From: Streptomyces sp. SAJ15
Lineage (GTDB): Bacteria > Actinomycetota > Actinomycetes > Streptomycetales > Streptomycetaceae
Direction of reading: 5' to 3'
NCBI RefSeq assembly: GCF_007595705.1
Contig: NZ_NISY01000002.1
Location: 1 to 64,000 of the forward strand
DNA: 64,000 bases
This document shows positions 32,577 to 41,314 of the stretch, one piece after another; the first letter of the stretch is position 1, and each line of letters opens with the position of its first letter. The notes beneath the pieces were generated by a model, which saw only the letters and a program-made list of their open reading frames with translations, was not told where the DNA came from and ran no database searches. Position numbers and translations under genes: made by a program.

Positions 32577-33053
32577 GAGGGCCGTCCTGAGTGATCGCGA
32601 AGGGCGCGGCGAAGCCGCGTGGCAGGGGAACGCGTCAGAACGACGGGCGACACATGCAGCTCGCATAGCGGAGCAGGTCCACATGGACCCTCCGCCAGAA
32701 GCGCGGCTGCCGGGTGTCGATCACGCTCCGCAGTGAACCACGGGCCGGAAGAGGGGGTCAACCGGTGTTCGCCCAGTGGTCGGAGCCCCGGGGAAGCGCG
32801 CCGAGCACCGAACCGCGCACCCTCGGCGGCCGTGCGCTCACCCGTCGACGGCGTGCGCCGAGGTGCCGACCGCGTACGCCGAGGTGCCGACCGCGTGCGC
32901 CCGTTGAGCCGCTCGCGTGGACACGGGGTCGGATCGGCACCGCCCCAGGGCGGTGCCGATCGCGCCGTCGCCCCCGGCCGACGCGCCGTGAGGTGACGCC
33001 CCCTCAGCGATCCTCGGCGGCCCTCAGCGATCCTCAGGGGCTCGCGGCGATCC
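32577..33053. other. Leader of cysteine dioxygenase gene and repeat-rich intergenic region (477 bases)
   Basis: Positions 32577-32700 contain the in-frame upstream ATG codons and hairpins of the dioxygenase gene. The rest holds two repeat sets: a 21-bp unit (GCCGAGGTGCCGACCGCGT plus 2 bases) twice at 32857-32898, and a 20-bp unit (CCCTCAGCGATCCTC plus 5) three times at 33001-33060. No gene is supported. Confidence 0.7.
32857..32898. repeat. 21-bp tandem repeat, two copies
   Basis: Two 21-bp units starting GCCGAGGTGCCGACCGCGT differ only at their last two positions. Confidence 0.88.
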
Positions 33054-33060
33054 TCAGCGA
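33001..33060. repeat. 20-bp tandem repeat, three copies
   Basis: Three consecutive 20-bp units share CCTCAGCGATCCTC. The third copy is more diverged. The last copy runs into the 3' end of the FAD monooxygenase gene (stop at 33054, minus strand). Confidence 0.85.
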
Positions 33061-34814
33061 CGCCCCGCCGTCGCCTCCGTTTCGGCGGTCGGGGCCTCGG
33101 CGGCCGCCTCGCCGTCGTCGGCCGTGGCGTCGTCCCGCGCGGGCGCGCCGCCGCGGGTCGCGTCGGCGCAGGCGTACAACTCCCCCGGGCGCACCCCGGA
33201 CAGGGCGGCGACCAGGTGGCCGTCGGGGCGGATGAGGAGGACGGTGTGCGCGGCGGCGCCCGGGTAGGACTCGGCGACCAGCAGTTCGGCCCGAACGGGC
33301 AGCGCGGCGACCGCGGCCGCCAGCCGTGGCATCAGCCCCGCGCGCAGCCAGTGCCGACGCTCCCACACCGCGGTGCCGGGCGCGACCAGCACCACCAGCA
33401 GGTCCCGACCGAGCCGCTCCCGCAGTCGGACCGCCGATCCGTCCGGCGCCGTCACCGGGACATCGGTGACCAGCGCTCCGATCGGGGTGTCCACGGTGAC
33501 GGAGCCGGCCGGGGCGACCGGGGGCGTGAGCGGCGAACGGGCGTGCACGGGCGGTCCACCGAGCGGACCCCGGCCCATATGACTGTCGGTCAGCAACGTG
33601 TCATGGCCGCGCACGGTGCCCGGCACCACGGTGCGCCGCACCGCGTGCCAGCCGTCCGTCGCCCGCACGAGCGGGAGCGCCTGGTCGGCGCCGCGCAGCC
33701 GGGCGCCGACCGCGGCCCGACGCTCGGCCTGGTAGCTGTCGAGCAGCCGCTGGGCCTCGCCTCGGCCGTGGTGCCAGGCCAGGCCCAGCTTCCAGGAGAG
33801 GTTGCCGACGTCCCGCAGCCCCTCGTCCACCCCCTGGGTGCCGAGCGCGCCGATCAGATGGGCGGCGTCTCCGGCGAGGAAGGCCCGGCCGACCCGCCAG
33901 CGTCGGGCGAGCCGGTGGTGGACCGTGTGCACCCCGGTGTCGAGGAGTTCGTAGGGGGGCGGCGCCCCGTCGCACCAGCCGCTCAGGGTCTCGCGCACCC
34001 GGGTGAGCAGCGCGTCCGGGGTGACGAGCTCACGGCCGGGCGGCAGCAGCCAGTCGAGCCGCCACACCCCGCCGGGCAGGGGACGGGCGACGATCTCGCC
34101 GTCGGCGCCGCGCCATGGCGGCGAGCGGTGCAGCAGGCCCTCGCCGGGCCAGGGCAACTCGGTGCGCAGCGCCGCCACCGCGTGGCGTTCCACCGCGGTG
34201 CGCCCCGGGAAGCGCACCTGGAGCAGCTTGCGGACGGTGGAGCGGGGGCCGTCGCAGCCGACCAGGTAGCTGCCGCGCCACCAGGTGCCGTGTCGGGTGT
34301 GCGCGGTGATCCCCGCGGCGTCCTGCTCCAGGGTGTCGAGGCGGCTGCCGGTGGCGAGGGTGACGAGACCCGGGCTGGCCTCGGCGAGCACCCGCAGCGC
34401 CGCGCGCAACGCGCGGGTCAGCTCGTGCTGCGGCAGGTGCACCGGTGCGACGACCTCCGCCGCCCGGCCGGACTCGGGCGACTCCTCCGCCGCGCGCTCC
34501 CGCGCGGGAGGCGGCGAGGCGTCCTGCCCGGCGCCCGAGCCGTCGAGGGGCGCCGCGAAGGGCGCCGTCCGCACCGCCTGCCTGCGCCGCACCGTGCGCC
34601 ATGCGGTCCAGCGCTCCTTGGCCACCAGCTCCGCGCAGCCCAGCCGCGCCACCAGCGCCGCGGTGTCCGGGCGCAACACCGCCGTACGGGCCAGCCGGTG
34701 CTCCTCGGCGCCCGTGCCCTCGTCCAGCAGGACGACCGGGACCTCGAGTCGGGCGAGCGCCAGCGCCAGGGTGAGCCCGACCGGGCCCGCCCCGACGACG
34801 ATCACCGGGTCCAC
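33054..34814 (-). CDS. FAD-dependent aromatic monooxygenase-like protein
   Basis: A 586-residue flavoprotein of the UbiH/phenol hydroxylase class A family. The dinucleotide motif is VIVVGAGPVGLTLALALARLEVPVVLLDE at the N-terminus, the DG motif is LVGCDGPRSTVRKLL, and the GD motif is GRAFLAGDAAHLIGALGTQGVDEG. A C-terminal thioredoxin-like domain follows. The insert SGAGQDASPPPARERAAEESPESGR (about residues 80-110) and a 50-residue alanine/aspartate-rich tail are unusual. Substrate unknown. GTG at 34814 is preceded by CGAGGAG with seven bases of spacing. It lies alone between the glu operon and the dioxygenase gene. Confidence 0.88.
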   Translation of the reverse strand: MDPVIVVGAGPVGLTLALALARLEVPVVLLDEGTGAEEHRLARTAVLRPDTAALVARLGCAELVAKERWTAWRTVRRRQAVRTAPFAAPLDGSGAGQDASPPPARERAAEESPESGRAAEVVAPVHLPQHELTRALRAALRVLAEASPGLVTLATGSRLDTLEQDAAGITAHTRHGTWWRGSYLVGCDGPRSTVRKLLQVRFPGRTAVERHAVAALRTELPWPGEGLLHRSPPWRGADGEIVARPLPGGVWRLDWLLPPGRELVTPDALLTRVRETLSGWCDGAPPPYELLDTGVHTVHHRLARRWRVGRAFLAGDAAHLIGALGTQGVDEGLRDVGNLSWKLGLAWHHGRGEAQRLLDSYQAERRAAVGARLRGADQALPLVRATDGWHAVRRTVVPGTVRGHDTLLTDSHMGRGPLGGPPVHARSPLTPPVAPAGSVTVDTPIGALVTDVPVTAPDGSAVRLRERLGRDLLVVLVAPGTAVWERRHWLRAGLMPRLAAAVAALPVRAELLVAESYPGAAAHTVLLIRPDGHLVAALSGVRPGELYACADATRGGAPARDDATADDGEAAAEAPTAETEATAGRR

Positions 34815-35185
34815 GGCGCGGCTCCTCGGGCCCGAGAGGAGGTGCGGTGGACGGTGACGAAGCAGGCGCAGGTCGTACGAGAGCTGGCGAAGGGAGCCCG
34901 GAGCGTGATCACACAGCGTATGCAACCCACTGCGGCCGCCCGCGTCAAGCGGGGGCCGGGGAGGGGAGGCGGCGAAGCGTAGGCCAAGGGGAGGAGACGG
35001 CGGAGGCGGTGGCGCGTGCGCCACCGCCTCCGTGCGCCGATCCCGGCGTACCACCGGCCCGTTGGCGGGCCGGCCGGTCGCCCGGCGGTCGGCGGGGCCG
35101 GTCGATCGGCCCCGCGGCGATCCGCTCCGGGCACCGTCGGATCCGGTCCGGGCGGCGTCACGCCGCCCGGCTGACCGCTCGCGCC
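34815..35185. other. Intergenic region gluD-monooxygenase (371 bases)
   Basis: No gene is supported. It holds the glu operon terminator hairpin at 35001-35032 and then the leader of the monooxygenase gene. TTGCAT near 34918-34923 (minus strand) is a possible -35-like element without a clear partner. Confidence 0.6.
35001..35032 (-). terminator. Hairpin downstream of gluABCD
   Basis: A perfect 15-bp inverted repeat (35001-35015 with 35018-35032) about 150 bases after the gluD stop. It is the strongest hairpin between gluD and the monooxygenase gene, and the only good terminator candidate for the operon. Confidence 0.75.
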
Positions 35186-36118
35186 TCACGCCTCCCGGTC
35201 ACGGTCCGTGGGCCGCTCGGTCATCACGGCCGACTCGGTGCCCAGCGTCTCCAGCTGGTCCGTGGCGTCCGCCGCCAGCACCGCGCCGGTGCTCTTCTTG
35301 GCGCGCCGCAGTCGACGCTCCAGCCAGCCCGCGAAGCTGGTGAGCAGGTAGTTCAACGCGATGTAGATCAGGGCGACCACGGTGATGGCGGCGATGTTGT
35401 TCGCGCCGTAGTTCGCGGTGATCTCCTGGACCTGGCTGAACAGATCGGGGAAGCCGAGCAGCGCACCACCGAGGGCGGTGTCCTTCACGATCACGACCAG
35501 CTGGCTGACGAGAGCCGGCAGCATCGCGGTGACCGCCTGCGGCAGCAGCACCACGGTCATGATCTGGCCCTTGCGCATGCCGATCGCCTTGGCCGCGTCG
35601 GTCTGGCCGTGCGGCAGCGCCAGGATGCCGGCCCGGACGATCTCCGCGATGACCGACGAGTTGTAGAGCACCAGACCGGTGACGACCGCGTACAGCGGGC
35701 GGATGTCGAAGTCGAGGTTGCCGAACTCGGCGTACGCCTGGTTCGCGAACAGCATCAGCATCAGCACCGGGATGGCGCGGAAGAACTCCACCACGACACC
35801 GGCGGGCACCCGGACCCACCGGTGGTCGGAGAGCCGGCCGATGCCCAGGGCCGCGCCGAGCGGCAGGGCGATGAGGATGGCCAACCCCGCGGCCTTGAGC
35901 GTCTCCGCCAGACCGGGCAGCAGGTACGTGGTCCATACCCGGCTGTCTTCGACGAACGGGCTCCACTTGTCCGCGTCCAGCTGGCCCTGGTCGGCCATGA
36001 CGTCCAGCACCCACCACATGAGGGCGGCGAAGGCGACCAGGAAGAGGACGGTGTAGAGGTGGTTCCGACGCCGGGCGCGCGGCCCGGGGGCGTCGTAGAG
36101 AACGGACAGGTTGCTCAT
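35186..36118 (-). CDS. gluD: Glutamate ABC transporter permease GluD
   Basis: A 310-residue permease of the polar amino acid (HisM/GlnP) family. Five to six membrane segments are visible; the EAA loop that docks on the ATPase reads GQTDAAKAIGMRKGQIMTVVLLPQA. The C-terminal 45 residues are hydrophilic. The start ATG overlaps the gluC stop (ATGA at 36115-36118), so the two permeases are made as a pair. In Streptomyces and Corynebacterium, GluABCD imports glutamate. The substrate assignment here comes from the operon and the neighbouring GluR-GluK genes. Confidence 0.93.
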   Translation of the reverse strand: MSNLSVLYDAPGPRARRRNHLYTVLFLVAFAALMWWVLDVMADQGQLDADKWSPFVEDSRVWTTYLLPGLAETLKAAGLAILIALPLGAALGIGRLSDHRWVRVPAGVVVEFFRAIPVLMLMLFANQAYAEFGNLDFDIRPLYAVVTGLVLYNSSVIAEIVRAGILALPHGQTDAAKAIGMRKGQIMTVVLLPQAVTAMLPALVSQLVVIVKDTALGGALLGFPDLFSQVQEITANYGANNIAAITVVALIYIALNYLLTSFAGWLERRLRRAKKSTGAVLAADATDQLETLGTESAVMTERPTDRDREA

Positions 36119-36783
36119 CGCTTCACCGCCACTCGCTTGGCCACCCAGCCGAGCAGCAGGCCCATCGGGAGGGTCAGTACGACGAATCCGAACGCGAAGA
36201 CGGAGAACACGAGGAAGATCGCGTCACTCTCGACCTCGATCATTTCCTTCATCAGCAGGGCGGCCTCGGCGACGCCGATGGTGGCGGCGACCGTGGTGTT
36301 CTTCGTCAGCGCGATCAGCACGTTGGTCAGCGGGGCGACCACCGCGCGGAACGCCTGCGGCAGCACCACCAGGGCCAGCACCTGGGGGAAGCTCAGCCCC
36401 AGTGCGCGGGCGGCCTCGGCCTGCCCCAACGGGACGGTGTTGATGCCGGCGCGCAGCGACTCGCACACGAAGGTGGCGGTGTAAGCGATCAAGCCGAGGA
36501 CCGCGAGCCGGAACAGGATGCTGTCCCGATCACCACCGGCCAGGGTGACGCCCAGTGTCTGGTTCAGCCCCAGGGAGGTGAAGAGGATGACGATGGTCAG
36601 CGGGGTGTTCCGCATGAGGTTGACGTACGCGGCGGCGAAGCCGCGCATCACCGGAACGGGGCTGACCCGCATGGCGACGAGCAGGGTTCCCCACACGAGG
36701 GAGCCGATCGCCGAGTAGACGGTGAGCTGCACCGTCACCCAGAAGGCTCCGAGGAGGTCGTACCCTTCAAGAAAATCGAACAC
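36115..36783 (-). CDS. gluC: Glutamate ABC transporter permease GluC
   Basis: A 222-residue permease, shorter than GluD, with about five membrane segments and the EAA loop GQAEAARALGLSFPQVLALVVLPQAFR. LTNVLIALTKNTTVAATIGVAEAALL is typical of amino acid permeases. GTG at 36783 is the start, with GGGGAG 12-15 bases upstream. It is separated from gluB by 68 bases that hold a strong hairpin (36816-36845). Confidence 0.93.
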   Translation of the reverse strand: MFDFLEGYDLLGAFWVTVQLTVYSAIGSLVWGTLLVAMRVSPVPVMRGFAAAYVNLMRNTPLTIVILFTSLGLNQTLGVTLAGGDRDSILFRLAVLGLIAYTATFVCESLRAGINTVPLGQAEAARALGLSFPQVLALVVLPQAFRAVVAPLTNVLIALTKNTTVAATIGVAEAALLMKEMIEVESDAIFLVFSVFAFGFVVLTLPMGLLLGWVAKRVAVKR

Positions 36784-36815
36784 GTTCTACCGCGCTCTCC
36801 CCTGGTCGGATGGGA

Positions 36816-36845
36816 GGAGGCGCGCCGCGCGAGCGGCGCGCCTCC
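36816..36845 (-). promoter_or_regulatory. Intercistronic hairpin gluB/gluC
   Basis: A perfect 13-bp stem (36816-36828 with 36833-36845) closed by a GCGA-type tetraloop, six bases after the gluB stop. In binding-protein transporter operons such hairpins protect the upstream mRNA or stop part of the transcripts, so the binding protein is made in excess of the permeases. Confidence 0.8.
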
Positions 36846-36851
36846 GTGTCC

Positions 36852-37667
36852 TCAGCTGTTCTCGGTGATCTTCGGAGCGGGCTCGTACTTGTACTCGGCG
36901 GGGCCGAAGTTGTCCTTGACCGCCTTGTCCCAGGCGCCTTCCTTGACCATCTTCTCCAGGGCCTTGTTGATGTCGGCCTGGAGCTTCTTGTCGCCCTTCT
37001 TGATGCCGATGCCGTAGTTCTCGTTGCTCAGGTTGAGCCCGGCGAGCTTGAACTTGCCCTGGTGCTCCTTCTGCGCCGCGTAGCCGGCCAGGATGGAGTC
37101 GTCGGTGGTCAGGGCGTCCACGGCCTCGTTCTCCAGGCCGGTGAGGCACTGCGAGTAGCCCGGGTACTGCTGCAGGTCGGCCTTGGGCGCGAACTTCTTC
37201 TGGACGTTCTGCGCGGAGGTCGAACCGGTGACGGAGCACAGCTTCTTGTCGTTCAGGACCTTGACGTCCTTGAACGAGTCGTCGTCCTTGCGGACCAGCA
37301 GGTCCTGGTGGGCGAGGAAGTACGGGCCCGCGAAGCTGACCTTCTCCTTGCGCTCAGGGGTGATCGAGTAGCTGGCGGCGATGAACTTCACGTCACCGCG
37401 CGAGAGCATGTTCTCCCGCTCCGGAGTGGGCGCCTTCACCCACTCGATGTCACTCTCCTTGTAGCCCAGCTCCTTGGCGACGTACGTGGCGACGTCGACG
37501 TCGAAGCCCTTGAAGTCGCCGTCCGGGGTCTTCAGGCCGAGCCCCGGCTGGTCGTACTTGATGCCGATCTTGATCTTGCCGTCATCGTCTCCGCTGCCAC
37601 AGGCGGTCGCGGTCAGCGAGAGGGTGAGCACGGTGGCGGCCAGAGCGGCCGACTTGCGGAACTTCAT
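36852..37667 (-). CDS. gluB: Glutamate-binding lipoprotein GluB
   Basis: A 271-residue solute-binding lipoprotein of the family 3 type. The signal peptide MKFRKSAALAATVLTLSLTATAC ends in a lipobox (LTATAC), so the cysteine is lipid-anchored to the outer face of the membrane. The start of the mature protein, KIKIGIKYDQPGLGLKTPDGDFKGFDVDVATYVAKELG, is characteristic of GluB. ATG at 37667 has AAGGG nine bases upstream; another ATG nine bases earlier is too close to that site. Confidence 0.95.
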   Translation of the reverse strand: MKFRKSAALAATVLTLSLTATACGSGDDDGKIKIGIKYDQPGLGLKTPDGDFKGFDVDVATYVAKELGYKESDIEWVKAPTPERENMLSRGDVKFIAASYSITPERKEKVSFAGPYFLAHQDLLVRKDDDSFKDVKVLNDKKLCSVTGSTSAQNVQKKFAPKADLQQYPGYSQCLTGLENEAVDALTTDDSILAGYAAQKEHQGKFKLAGLNLSNENYGIGIKKGDKKLQADINKALEKMVKEGAWDKAVKDNFGPAEYKYEPAPKITENS

Positions 37668-37700
37668 GGTGAACATCCCTTGGGGTCGTCGAGCGGGGGC

Positions 37701-37736
37701 GATCGAAGCGTTCGAGGCGTTCGAGGCGTTCGAGGC
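37701..37736. repeat. 9-bp tandem repeat in the gluA-gluB space
   Basis: Three exact copies of GTTCGAGGC (37710-37736) follow one diverged copy (37701-37709). They lie in the untranslated stretch between gluA and gluB, about 35 bases upstream of the gluB start on the minus strand. Confidence 0.9.
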
Positions 37737-37888
37737 GTGCGGGGATACGGACCGGTCCGGGGCCGCTCTGGCCGTGTCGGTGGTCCGGGGCGGTACGGAC
37801 CGCCGGGGTGCGGGCCGTACGCGTCGTTCCGTGGCCCGCACCGGGTACGTACGGGCCGATCAGTGGTCGTACGGGGGATACGAGCCGA

Positions 37889-38665
37889 TCAGTGATGCAG
37901 GATCTTCGACAGGAAGTCCTTGGCGCGGTCGCTGCGCGGGTTGGTGAAGAACTGCTCCGGCTGGGCCTCTTCCACGATCCGGCCGTCGGCCATGAAGACC
38001 ACCCGGTTCGCCGCGGACCGCGCGAAGCCCATCTCGTGGGTGACCACGACCATGGTCATCCCGTCCCGGGCGAGCTGCTGCATGACCTCCAGCACCTCGT
38101 TGATCATCTCCGGGTCGAGCGCGGAGGTCGGCTCGTCGAAGAGCATCACCTTGGGGCCCATGGCCAGGGCCCGGGCGATCGCCACCCGCTGCTGCTGACC
38201 ACCGGAGAGCTGTGCGGGGTACTTGTCGGCCTGGGTGCCCACGCCGACCCGGTCCAGCAGCGCCCGTGCCTTCTCCTCGGCCACCTTCTTGTCCGTCTTA
38301 CGGACCTTGATCTGCCCCAGCATGACGTTTTCCAGCACCGTCTTGTGGGCGAAGAGGTTGAACGACTGGAAGACCATGCCGACGTCCGCTCGCAGCCGGG
38401 CGAGCTCGCGCCCCTCCTCCGGCAGCGGCTTGCCGTCGATGGTGATGGTCCCGGAGTCGATCGTCTCCAGGCGGTTGATCGTCCGGCACAGGGTCGACTT
38501 CCCGGAGCCCGACGGTCCGATGACGACGACCACCTCACCCCGGGCGATCGACAGGTCGATATCCTGGAGTACGTGCAGCGCGCCGAAGTGCTTGTTGACT
38601 CCGGTCAGCGCGACCAGCTCGCCCGCCGGCACGGCGTCGTCCTTGGTCACCGATACTTCGCTCAT
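37889..38665 (-). CDS. gluA: Glutamate ABC transporter ATP-binding protein GluA
   Basis: A 258-residue ABC ATPase. Walker [11 protein letters not shown]-loop VFQSFNLF, signature [15 protein letters not shown], Walker [14 protein letters not shown] and the switch histidine in [10 protein letters not shown] are all present. It powers glutamate uptake through GluC-GluD. It is the first gene of the operon. ATG at 38665 is the start (GGAG about 10 bases upstream); a longer frame upstream lacks a site. The promoter should lie in the 337-base region shared with gluR. Confidence 0.96.
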   Translation of the reverse strand: MSEVSVTKDDAVPAGELVALTGVNKHFGALHVLQDIDLSIARGEVVVVIGPSGSGKSTLCRTINRLETIDSGTITIDGKPLPEEGRELARLRADVGMVFQSFNLFAHKTVLENVMLGQIKVRKTDKKVAEEKARALLDRVGVGTQADKYPAQLSGGQQQRVAIARALAMGPKVMLFDEPTSALDPEMINEVLEVMQQLARDGMTMVVVTHEMGFARSAANRVVFMADGRIVEEAQPEQFFTNPRSDRAKDFLSKILHH

Positions 38666-39002
38666 CGGCGTCTCGCTCCATCCTCCTCGGTTGGGCAGGA
38701 CCTTATGAGCCGCCGCGACCAGCGTCATCACATCTGAGCTGAAATTGAGCATAACGATCCGGCCGCAACGGAACACGTTGTGTGATCACCTCCTCGGGAC
38801 GCGTACCGGCTGGGTAACGGAAACGCCCGGTTACCGGAAACCGTCTTGACGGGTGCGCCCCCCATCGGGGTGGATGCCCTCTGGCCGTGTCATACGGCCC
38901 GCGCGTGGGGGTACGCACGGAGATGCGCGTGTACGGGACGTGTACCCCGGAAAAGATCGGTTAACGGATCGCACCAGGGGTCGACTGAGGGAGGAGGTGC
39001 CG
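38666..39002. promoter_or_regulatory. Divergent control region gluA / gluR (337 bases)
   Basis: No gene. Two direct copies of a GGTwACsGGAAAC-like element lie at 38813-38824 (GGTAACGGAAAC) and 38829-38841 (GGTTACCGGAAAC), and GGTTAACGG occurs at 38959-38967. Spacing of about one and a half helical turns suits tandem binding by an OmpR-type regulator. In Streptomyces coelicolor GluR activates gluABCD from this interval; that these elements are its sites is inference. Confidence 0.5.
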
Positions 39003-39713
39003 GTGAGACTGCTGCTCGTCGAGGACGACAACCACGTTGCCGCCGCTCTGTCCGCGTTCCTCGCGCGGCACGGCTTCGAGGTCACCCACGCCCGCAGCGG
39101 CGAGGAGGCGCTCAAGGCCCTGCTCCCCGACACGCGCGCCCCGTTCGGCGTCGTGCTGCTCGATCTCGGGCTGCCGGACCAGGACGGCTTCGAGGTCTGC
39201 GGCCGCATCCGCAAGCGCACCAGCACCCCCGTGATCATGGTGACCGCGCGGGCCGACGTCCGCTCCCGCGTCCACGGACTCAACCTCGGCGCCGACGACT
39301 ACGTGGTCAAGCCGTACGACACCATGGAGTTGCTGGCCCGCATCCACGCCGTCAGCCGCCGCACCGTCCCCGCCGAGGCCCCCTCGGCGGACGACGAACC
39401 GGCCGAGGGCACCCAGCCGGCGCTCCGGCTGGGGCCGCTCAGCCTGGAGGTGCCCACCCGCACCGTCGTCGTCAACGGCACCGCCGTCCCGCTCACCCGC
39501 AAGGAGTTCGACCTGCTGGCGCTGCTCGCCCAGCGCCCCGGAGTGGTCTTCCGCCGCGAGCAGATCATCAGCGAGGTCTGGCGCACCAGCTGGGAGGGGA
39601 CCGGGCGCACGCTGGAGGTGCACATCGCCTCGCTCCGCTCCAAGCTGCGCATGCCCGCCCTGATAGAGACGGTCCGCGGGGTCGGCTACCGCCTCGTCCC
39701 CCCGGCGGCGTAG
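39003..39713 (+). CDS. gluR: Response regulator GluR (OmpR family)
   Basis: A 236-residue OmpR/PhoB-type regulator. The receiver domain (1-120) has LLLVEDDNHVAAAL, phospho-Asp54 in VVLLDLGLPDQDG, and the T and K of VTARAD and VKPYDT. The winged-helix DNA-binding domain is at about 138-234 (LTRKEFDLLALLAQRPGVVFRREQIISEVW ... TLEVHIASLRSKL). It is divergent from gluA and followed by its kinase 15 bases later; this matches the glutamate-sensing GluR-GluK pair of Streptomyces coelicolor. GTG at 39003 is the best start: GGAGGAGG lies 6-13 bases upstream, while a GTG six bases earlier is too close. Confidence 0.9.
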   Translation: MRLLLVEDDNHVAAALSAFLARHGFEVTHARSGEEALKALLPDTRAPFGVVLLDLGLPDQDGFEVCGRIRKRTSTPVIMVTARADVRSRVHGLNLGADDYVVKPYDTMELLARIHAVSRRTVPAEAPSADDEPAEGTQPALRLGPLSLEVPTRTVVVNGTAVPLTRKEFDLLALLAQRPGVVFRREQIISEVWRTSWEGTGRTLEVHIASLRSKLRMPALIETVRGVGYRLVPPAA

Positions 39714-39728
39714 GCGGCCGGCACGGGC

Positions 39729-41180
39729 ATGCGTTCACGGCTCCTTCCGCTCCTCATCGTCCTCATGGCGGGCGTCCTGCTGGCCCTCGGCTTCCCGCTG
39801 GCCGGCAGCCTGGCCGCCGCCGAGCAGCAGGGGGTGGTGGTCGATCGCATCGACGACACCGCCCGCTTCGCCTCGCTGGCCCAGTACGTCACGGCAAGCC
39901 CGGAGCGGGCGGCCACCGCCGAACCCCCCACCGAGGAGGACGAGCGGCTCGCCACCCTCCAGTCCGAACTGGACCGCTACTACGACCTGTACGGCATCCG
40001 CGCGGGCGTCTTCGAGCGCAACGGCGAGAGCGTGGCCAAGGCCCCCGGAGAATGGCGGATGGCGGCCAAGGGGGAGGCGCGGCGCGCCTTCGACGAGGCG
40101 CTCGCCGGGCGCCGCAGCCACGACCCCGAGCAGGTCTGGCCCTGGCAGCGGAACCGGCTCACCGTCGCCTCGCCGGTGGTGCGCGACGGCGACGTGGTCT
40201 ACGTCGTCGTCACCGACTCACCCACCGGAGAGATGCGCTCCCGGATCCTGCACGGCTGGCTGGTGATCGCCGCGGGTGAGGCCGCCGCGATGCTGCTGGC
40301 GGTCGCCGCCGCCATCCGGCTCACCCGCTGGGTGCTGCGGCCCGTCCGCATCCTGGACTCGGCCACCCACGACATCGCCACCGGCCGGTTGAACTCACGC
40401 GTCGCCGCCGCCTCCGGGCCCCCCGAGCTGCGCCGGCTGGCCCGCTCCTTCAACGAGATGGCCGACAACGTCGAGGAGGTGCTGGAACAGCAGCGCGCCT
40501 TCGTCGCCGACGCCTCCCACCAACTGCGCAACCCGCTGGCCGCGCTGCTGCTGCGCATCGAGCTGCTCGCCCTGGAACTCCCCGAGGGCCACGCGGAGAT
40601 CGCCTCGGTGCGCGGCGAGGGCAAGCGGCTGGCCCGGGTCCTGGACGACCTGCTCAACCTCGCCCTCGCCGAGCGCTCCACCGCCGAGCTCACCCTCACC
40701 GACATCGCGGCGGTCGCCGCCGACCGGGTCGACGCCTGGCTGCCGCTCGCCGAGAGCGAGTCCATCGACCTGACCTACTCCGGCCCCCACACCGCCATCG
40801 GCTGGGCCGACCCGGTGGCGCTGTCCAGCGCCCTGGACGCCGTCGTCGACAACGCCCTGAAGTTCACGCCGGCCGGCGCCTCGGTGAGCGTGAAGGTCGC
40901 CGTCCCGCCGGACGCCGGACCCGCCACCGTGACCGTCGTCGACGGCGGCCCCGGGCTCACCGAGGACGAACTGGCCCGCGTCGGCGACCGCTTCTGGCGC
41001 AGCAACCGGCACCAGAACGTCTCCGGCTCCGGACTGGGCCTGTCCATCTCCCGGACCCTGCTGGCGGCGGGCGGCGCCACGATCGCCTACGCGCCCAACG
41101 AGCCGACCGGGCTGCGGGTGACCATCTCGGTGCCCCGCACCCCGCCGAAGGACCGGCCGGTGCCGGCGTTCAAGGTCTGA
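39729..41180 (+). CDS. gluK: Sensor histidine kinase GluK
   Basis: A 483-residue membrane kinase. A first membrane segment (about 5-28) and a second (about 176-198) enclose a periplasmic-side sensing domain of about 145 residues. HAMP (about 200-252), HisKA with phospho-His264 (DASHQLRNPLAALLLRIE) and HATPase_c (about 355-470, with DNALKFTPAG and GSGLGLSI) follow. In S. coelicolor the partner of GluR senses external glutamate and switches on gluABCD. The C-terminal PPKDRPVPAF is a short disordered tail. Confidence 0.9.
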   Translation: MRSRLLPLLIVLMAGVLLALGFPLAGSLAAAEQQGVVVDRIDDTARFASLAQYVTASPERAATAEPPTEEDERLATLQSELDRYYDLYGIRAGVFERNGESVAKAPGEWRMAAKGEARRAFDEALAGRRSHDPEQVWPWQRNRLTVASPVVRDGDVVYVVVTDSPTGEMRSRILHGWLVIAAGEAAAMLLAVAAAIRLTRWVLRPVRILDSATHDIATGRLNSRVAAASGPPELRRLARSFNEMADNVEEVLEQQRAFVADASHQLRNPLAALLLRIELLALELPEGHAEIASVRGEGKRLARVLDDLLNLALAERSTAELTLTDIAAVAADRVDAWLPLAESESIDLTYSGPHTAIGWADPVALSSALDAVVDNALKFTPAGASVSVKVAVPPDAGPATVTVVDGGPGLTEDELARVGDRFWRSNRHQNVSGSGLGLSISRTLLAAGGATIAYAPNEPTGLRVTISVPRTPPKDRPVPAFKV

Positions 41181-41219
41181 CCAGGGCAGCCTCCCGGACC
41201 GGCCATGGAGCGGAGGAGG

Positions 41220-41314
41220 GGGCCTCAGGGCTTGACCGAGCGGCGGTCAGGCCCGGGGAGCGACCGGAGGCGGTCAAGGGGCGGAGGCGGGCCTCACGGC
41301 TTGACCGAGCGGTA
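41220..41314. repeat. Duplicated 3' end of the TAXI gene
   Basis: GGGCCTCAGGGCTTGACCGA (41220 on) is repeated 69 bases later as GGGCCTCACGGCTTGACCGA (41289 on), with one mismatch, and the match continues through GCGG. The second copy is the true end of the TAXI gene (stop, SVKP), so the first looks like a partial duplicate. CTTGACCG (41231-41238) also pairs with CGGTCAAG (41271-41278), a possible two-way terminator between convergent genes. Confidence 0.75.

Noticed and set aside
37701..37736. Short repeats as a possible CRISPR array
   Set aside because: Units are 9 bp with no spacers and there are no cas genes anywhere in the window.
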